Position numbers and translations under genes: made by a program. Shown here piece after piece: positions 12,682-15,156 of a stretch of DNA of 15,156 nt. The notes below the pieces were generated by a model that worked only from the letters and a program-made list of their open reading frames with translations, searched no databases and was not told the origin of the DNA. Numbering within the stretch: position 1 is the first letter of the stretch; every line of letters starts with the position of its first letter. Source of the DNA: RGIG4790 sp964437615 (lineage in GTDB: Bacteria > Bacillota > Clostridia > Christensenellales > UBA1242); contig CAYTHL010000028.1 in NCBI GenBank assembly GCA_964437615.1, positions 1-15,156 of the forward strand, given 5' to 3'.

Positions 12682-12805
12682 AAAAAAATCTCCTATCTGT
12701 TTGTTAATTATTGGCTATAAGTTTAGCCGCCAGACAACAATTTTGCTGGGCTTTTAGCTGTATTATATGCTGCTGTTTGCCCGCTTGATTATTATCTTAG
12801 CACAT

Positions 12806-12834
12806 ATAGTATAACAAAAGAAGAAGATTGTAAA
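12806..12834 (-). promoter_or_regulatory. Promoter of the acidic zinc-ribbon gene
   Basis: On the minus strand, TTTACA (12834-12829) lies 17 bp before TACTAT (12811-12806). An overlapping TATACT would give only 15 bp. The long leader of about 120 nt also contains a TATAAT at 12767-12762 without a -35. Confidence 0.5.
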
Positions 12835-12861
12835 CTATTTTTGCTAACAAAATTAACTTTT

Positions 12862-13632
12862 TTAGCCTTCTAGAAGCATTTTATCTGCTACCAAGGCAAT
12901 AAATTCGCCATTTGTAGGTTTTTCGTTGTTGCTGTAAACCTTTATCCCAAATACATTGTTGATATTTTCTATCTTACCACGATTCCACGCAACCTCTATT
13001 GCATGACGAATAGCACGCTCTACCTTGCTGGCAGATGTTTCAAATTTGCTAGCAATACTAGGATACAATTCTTTTGTAATACTGTTTATAATCTCTGGAT
13101 TTTTTATAGCCATTTTTATAGCCTCTCGCAAAAATTGATAACCTTTTATATGCGCAGGTATGCCAACGGTTATAAAAATATTGGTTATTCGCTCCTCTAG
13201 CTGCTTGTTGCGTGTGACAACTTCGGCGGCATAGGTATCGTACTGACTAGCTAGGCTTGGCGTAAACTTTTCAAACACATCTTCTACCCTTTTAGCTATA
13301 ACTTGCGGCTCTACCGGCTTTATCATATAATAGCTTGCGCCCATGCCTAACGCCTTTTGTATAAATGTTTCGCTGTAAAGCACGCTTGTTATTATAAATT
13401 TTAAGTTTAACCCCCGTGCCTTGCATTCTTCCATAACGGCAAAGCCGTCCTTTTGGCTAAGCATAATATCCATAATTACAACATCTACATCGGGTGCAAT
13501 TATGTCTAGAAGCTCGCTTCCGTTTTGTGCCTTGCCAATAACTGTGTGACCCATGGCAAGTAATTCCTGCTCAACCAAATTCATTTCTTCTAAATTATCA
13601 TCGGCAAGAACAATTTTTACTTTTTTATCCAT
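12862..13632 (-). CDS. spo0A: Stage 0 sporulation master regulator Spo0A
   Basis: Spo0A is the response regulator that commits endospore-formers to sporulation when phosphorylated. It binds TGTCGAA-type boxes. The receiver domain (about 5-122) has the acidic pair Asp11/Asp12, the phosphoacceptor Asp55 (VVIMDIML), Thr82 and Lys105 (YYMIKPVEP). The C-terminal effector domain (about 148-256) begins ITNIFITVGIPAHIKGYQFL and contains the highly conserved recognition region SASKVERAIRHAIEVAWNRG. At 256 residues it is slightly shorter than the 267 of Bacillus. TTGGGGGAATATAA precedes the ATG. The usual upstream neighbours spoIVB and recN are absent. A one-mismatch box TGTCGGA lies about 134 bp upstream (13766-13772). 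Confidence 0.97.
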   Translation of the reverse strand: MDKKVKIVLADDNLEEMNLVEQELLAMGHTVIGKAQNGSELLDIIAPDVDVVIMDIMLSQKDGFAVMEECKARGLNLKFIITSVLYSETFIQKALGMGASYYMIKPVEPQVIAKRVEDVFEKFTPSLASQYDTYAAEVVTRNKQLEERITNIFITVGIPAHIKGYQFLREAIKMAIKNPEIINSITKELYPSIASKFETSASKVERAIRHAIEVAWNRGKIENINNVFGIKVYSNNEKPTNGEFIALVADKMLLEG

Positions 13633-13686
13633 TTATATTCCCCCAAAAAATATTTGCGCCGCAACACCTGCGGACTTAATGCGGCT

Positions 13687-13695
13687 ATAATAACA
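13687..13695 (-). promoter_or_regulatory. Possible extended -10 promoter of spo0A
   Basis: On the minus strand, TGT followed by TATTAT gives an extended -10, but no -35 lies at the right distance. The roughly 50-nt leader contains a CCGC/GCGG hairpin (13658-13672). A sigma-H-type promoter, known for other spo0A genes, was looked for and not found. Confidence 0.4.
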
Positions 13696-13699
13696 CAAA

Positions 13700-14087
13700 T
13701 ATTTTCAAAAAAAGAAATTTTTATCAAAAAAATTATGAAGTATTTTCGAAGAATTTTTTGCAATTTGTCGGATTTTATCAAATGGATTTCTGACAGCAAA
13801 AAATAAGCCCCAATTTTGCCGAAAAAACATTTATTTTACTTTAATTTCAGAGCATTGCAAATATACTTTTTTAAAATTTGAACTTTTGACAGACTTTTAA
13901 GATTATTTTTGCGGCTTTTTGGGCTGCAGTTTTACTCTTTGCACTAAATGCATTTAAATAATTCTATGCTAATAAAAATATGGAGAATATATATGCGCCA
14001 TATTGTTTGCGTTTTACTAAAGCGTTTTAAATTAGACAACTGCAAAAACACAAAGGTTTTTGGGCTGTTGCCTTGTTGCTGCACAGC
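13700..14087. other. AT-rich gap between spo0A and tRNA-Ser, no gene supported
   Basis: This stretch holds A/T runs, a one-mismatch Spo0A box (13766-13772) and a short GCGGC/GCTGC hairpin (13910-13926) without a convincing T run. No frame with a good start and coding character was found. Confidence 0.5.
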
Positions 14088-14119
14088 AAAAAATACGCCA
14101 CACAAACTAGTTGTGTGGC
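14088..14119 (-). terminator. Intrinsic terminator of tRNA-Ser
   Basis: On the minus strand, GCCACACAA (14119-14111) and TTGTGTGGC (14105-14097) form a perfect 9-bp stem with a 5-nt loop, followed by GTATTTTTT. It begins 15 bp beyond the tRNA 3' end. The word CACAGCAAA is repeated directly on both sides (14082-14090 and 14119-14127). Confidence 0.85.
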
Positions 14120-14134
14120 ACAGCAAAGTTATTC

Positions 14135-14225
14135 TGGCGGAGACGGTGGGATTTGAACCCACGTGTCAATTTCTTGGCAACCGCATTTCGAGTGCGGCTC
14201 GTTACAACCACTTCGATACGTCTCC
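14135..14225 (-). tRNA. tRNA-Ser(CGA)
   Basis: The acceptor arms GGAGACG (14225-14219) and CGTCTCC (14145-14139) pair perfectly. The anticodon stem CCGCA/TGCGG encloses CTCGAAA, giving anticodon CGA for UCG codons. A long variable arm, as in class II serine tRNAs, precedes GTGGGTTCAAATCCCAC, the T arm. The 3' CCA is encoded. The length is 91 nt with CCA. Confidence 0.97.
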
Positions 14226-14238
14226 AAACAATGTATAT

Positions 14239-14267
14239 ATTGTAGTTTATTTGCCCCCAAAAAGCAA
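14239..14267 (-). promoter_or_regulatory. Promoter of tRNA-Ser
   Basis: On the minus strand, TTGCTT (14267-14262) lies 17 bp before TACAAT (14244-14239), about 13 bp ahead of the mature tRNA 5' end. Confidence 0.6.
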
Positions 14268-14358
14268 TTAAAAATAAAAATTATATTTAATATTTATAAA
14301 AAAATTGCCTATAAATATTTTATAGCCCAAAAATACAAATTTGGGTTACAAAATTGTT

Positions 14359-14383
14359 AAAAACTACTCTCTTTCGGGAGTAG
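14359..14383 (-). terminator. Intrinsic terminator, minus strand
   Basis: CTACTCCC and GAGAGTAG (8 bp with one G-U) close a GAAA tetraloop, followed by TTTTT. It would end transcripts from the 14764 gene or from the candidate small frame at 14364-14573, whose stop lies in the stem. Confidence 0.8.
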
Positions 14384-14573
14384 GATTTTGGTTTTGCCCA
14401 CATTTTTTCAAATTTTTGCCATTTTTTGTTCGATTTTCCGACAATTTTTGGCTGTAAATTTTGCTTGCCCAAGTGCGGCAATACCCCATTTCGACATTAT
14501 TCGACAAGTTTTTACCATCGTCCATTTTTTCGACAAAATTATCCATTTGTCCATTTTTAGTATTTTTTGTCAT
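14364..14573 (-). CDS. Candidate small protein, 69 aa (doubtful)
   Basis: The frame encodes a hydrophilic Lys/Asn-rich peptide (MTKNTKNGQMDNFVEKMDDG at its start) with two cysteines. AAAGG lies eight bases before the ATG, a modest ribosome binding site. The stop falls inside the stem of an intrinsic terminator, which is a sensible gene end. Against it: low complexity, no recognisable family, and the same bases hold the clustered TTCGACA motifs. It may be regulatory DNA with a chance frame. I rate it below even odds. Confidence 0.3.
   Translation of the reverse strand: MTKNTKNGQMDNFVEKMDDGKNLSNNVEMGYCRTWASKIYSQKLSENRTKNGKNLKKCGQNQNPTPERE
14437..14535. promoter_or_regulatory. Cluster of Spo0A-box-like motifs
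   Basis: TTCGACA, the reverse of the Spo0A core TGTCGAA, occurs exactly at 14490-14496, 14500-14506 and 14529-14535, all in one orientation. A one-mismatch copy (TCCGACA) is at 14437-14443. By base composition about two exact copies are expected in the whole window on both strands, so three within 46 bp is unlikely to be chance. The controlled gene is not clear: tRNA-Ser lies downstream on the minus strand. Confidence 0.45.
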
Positions 14574-14763
14574 ATTTTGTACCTTTTTATCCTTAAATTT
14601 GATTAAATTTTGCTAAAACCGCCACCACAAAAACTAGTTTTTAAAAACTTTTTTTAAAATTTTTTACCCATCCGCCGCAAAAACCCCACTTTTTGGACCA
14701 ATATAATGTTACTAAATTTAACAATTTAACAAAAACCTCAACAGCAGAACCGTAATTATTTAT

Positions 14764-15147
14764 TTAGTGCAACTTTAGTGCAACAATATTCAAAATAGAA
14801 ACAATTAAAATGGCCACAGCCAAAATTATAGAAAAAATCAACAGAAAAACCGAAAAAATTTTCCTTTTTTTAAAGTCTTTGGAAATTTTTAGACTTTTTA
14901 TTGAAAGGATAAATGAGATAATTGAGAAAATAAAAGCCGCACCATAAAGTATCAAAACAACTGGTAATAGTATCGCAAGCACTAATGTGGCGGCACCATC
15001 ACCAAGCAGCAACAGATAAAAAAAGATAAATGCCGCACAAAACATGGCTGCACCTATAACTAAAAAGATGGTTGCTGCAATTGTTGCGCCTTTTTTCTGT
15101 TTTGGTGTTTGCAAAGACTGTTTAGTTTGAGTTGCGTTTTTCTCCAT
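14764..15147 (-). CDS. Small three-helix membrane protein, unknown function
   Basis: This 127-residue protein has a polar, Lys/Gln-rich N-terminus (MEKNATQTKQSLQTPKQKKG), then hydrophobic segments at about 21-48, 53-83 and 96-125, with a basic KISKDFKKRK loop between the last two. The Ala/Ile/Leu composition gives no family clue. GGAAG lies close before the ATG (three bases), an unusually short spacing, but the window ends just beyond, so upstream signals cannot be judged. About 380 bp separate it from the terminator downstream. Confidence 0.65.
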   Translation of the reverse strand: MEKNATQTKQSLQTPKQKKGATIAATIFLVIGAAMFCAAFIFFYLLLLGDGAATLVLAILLPVVLILYGAAFIFSIISFILSIKSLKISKDFKKRKIFSVFLLIFSIILAVAILIVSILNIVALKLH

Positions 15148-15156
15148 AATCTTCCA

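Noticed and set aside
13903..13935. GCGGC/GCTGC hairpin as a plus-strand terminator
   Set aside because: The stem is five pairs with one wobble, followed by only four Ts, and no plus-strand gene precedes it.
13948..14271. 107-codon plus-strand frame with AETVGFEPTC
   Set aside because: That peptide is the well-known false translation of the antisense strand of a serine tRNA. The frame runs through the tRNA and its terminator.

Overview
The window reads as a chromosomal segment of a low-GC, Gram-positive (Bacillota, probably Clostridia-like) bacterium. The evidence is a complete Spo0A, the attenuated L10 leader in front of rplJ-rplL, strong AGGAG ribosome binding sites, consensus sigma-A promoters, and a two-domain DUF1540 protein. 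A run of exactly 100 Ns (9962-10061) inside a tandem repeat shows that it comes from a draft or metagenome assembly.

Almost every gene lies on the minus strand. From right to left: a small membrane protein (14764-15147), a stretch with a tight cluster of Spo0A-box-like TTCGACA motifs, tRNA-Ser(CGA) with its promoter and terminator, spo0A, an acidic protein with two zinc ribbons, an unknown 179-residue protein, prfB with its programmed +1 frameshift, a 133-bp tandem repeat array, and tsaD. Next come a plus-strand double-HTH regulator, a divergent unknown gene, and then the translation and secretion block rpmG-secE-nusG-rplK-rplA. The block is followed by a repeat-filled gap, a four-TM membrane protein, and rplJ-rplL with its own promoter, L10 leader and attenuator. 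After that come an unknown 230-residue gene, a convergent DUF1540 gene, and rplI.

The ribosomal block is split. The usual run rplK-rplA-rplJ-rplL-rpoB-rpoC is interrupted after rplA by about 700 bp of repeats plus a membrane gene. rplL ends at a terminator and no rpoB follows. Two autoregulatory RNA elements can be folded by eye: an L1-type operator hairpin before rplK and an L10 leader with terminator before rplJ.

The most unusual feature is a family of modular non-coding repeats. They sit directly 3' of four minus-strand genes (rplI, rplA, nusG, prfB), always in the same orientation. At prfB the repeat supplies the stop codon and expands into the tandem array in which the assembly broke. 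Other points worth a second look are a prfB whose frameshift site lacks the usual internal Shine-Dalgarno and whose promoter places the start site on the ATG, and a possible antiterminator pairing in the L10 leader.
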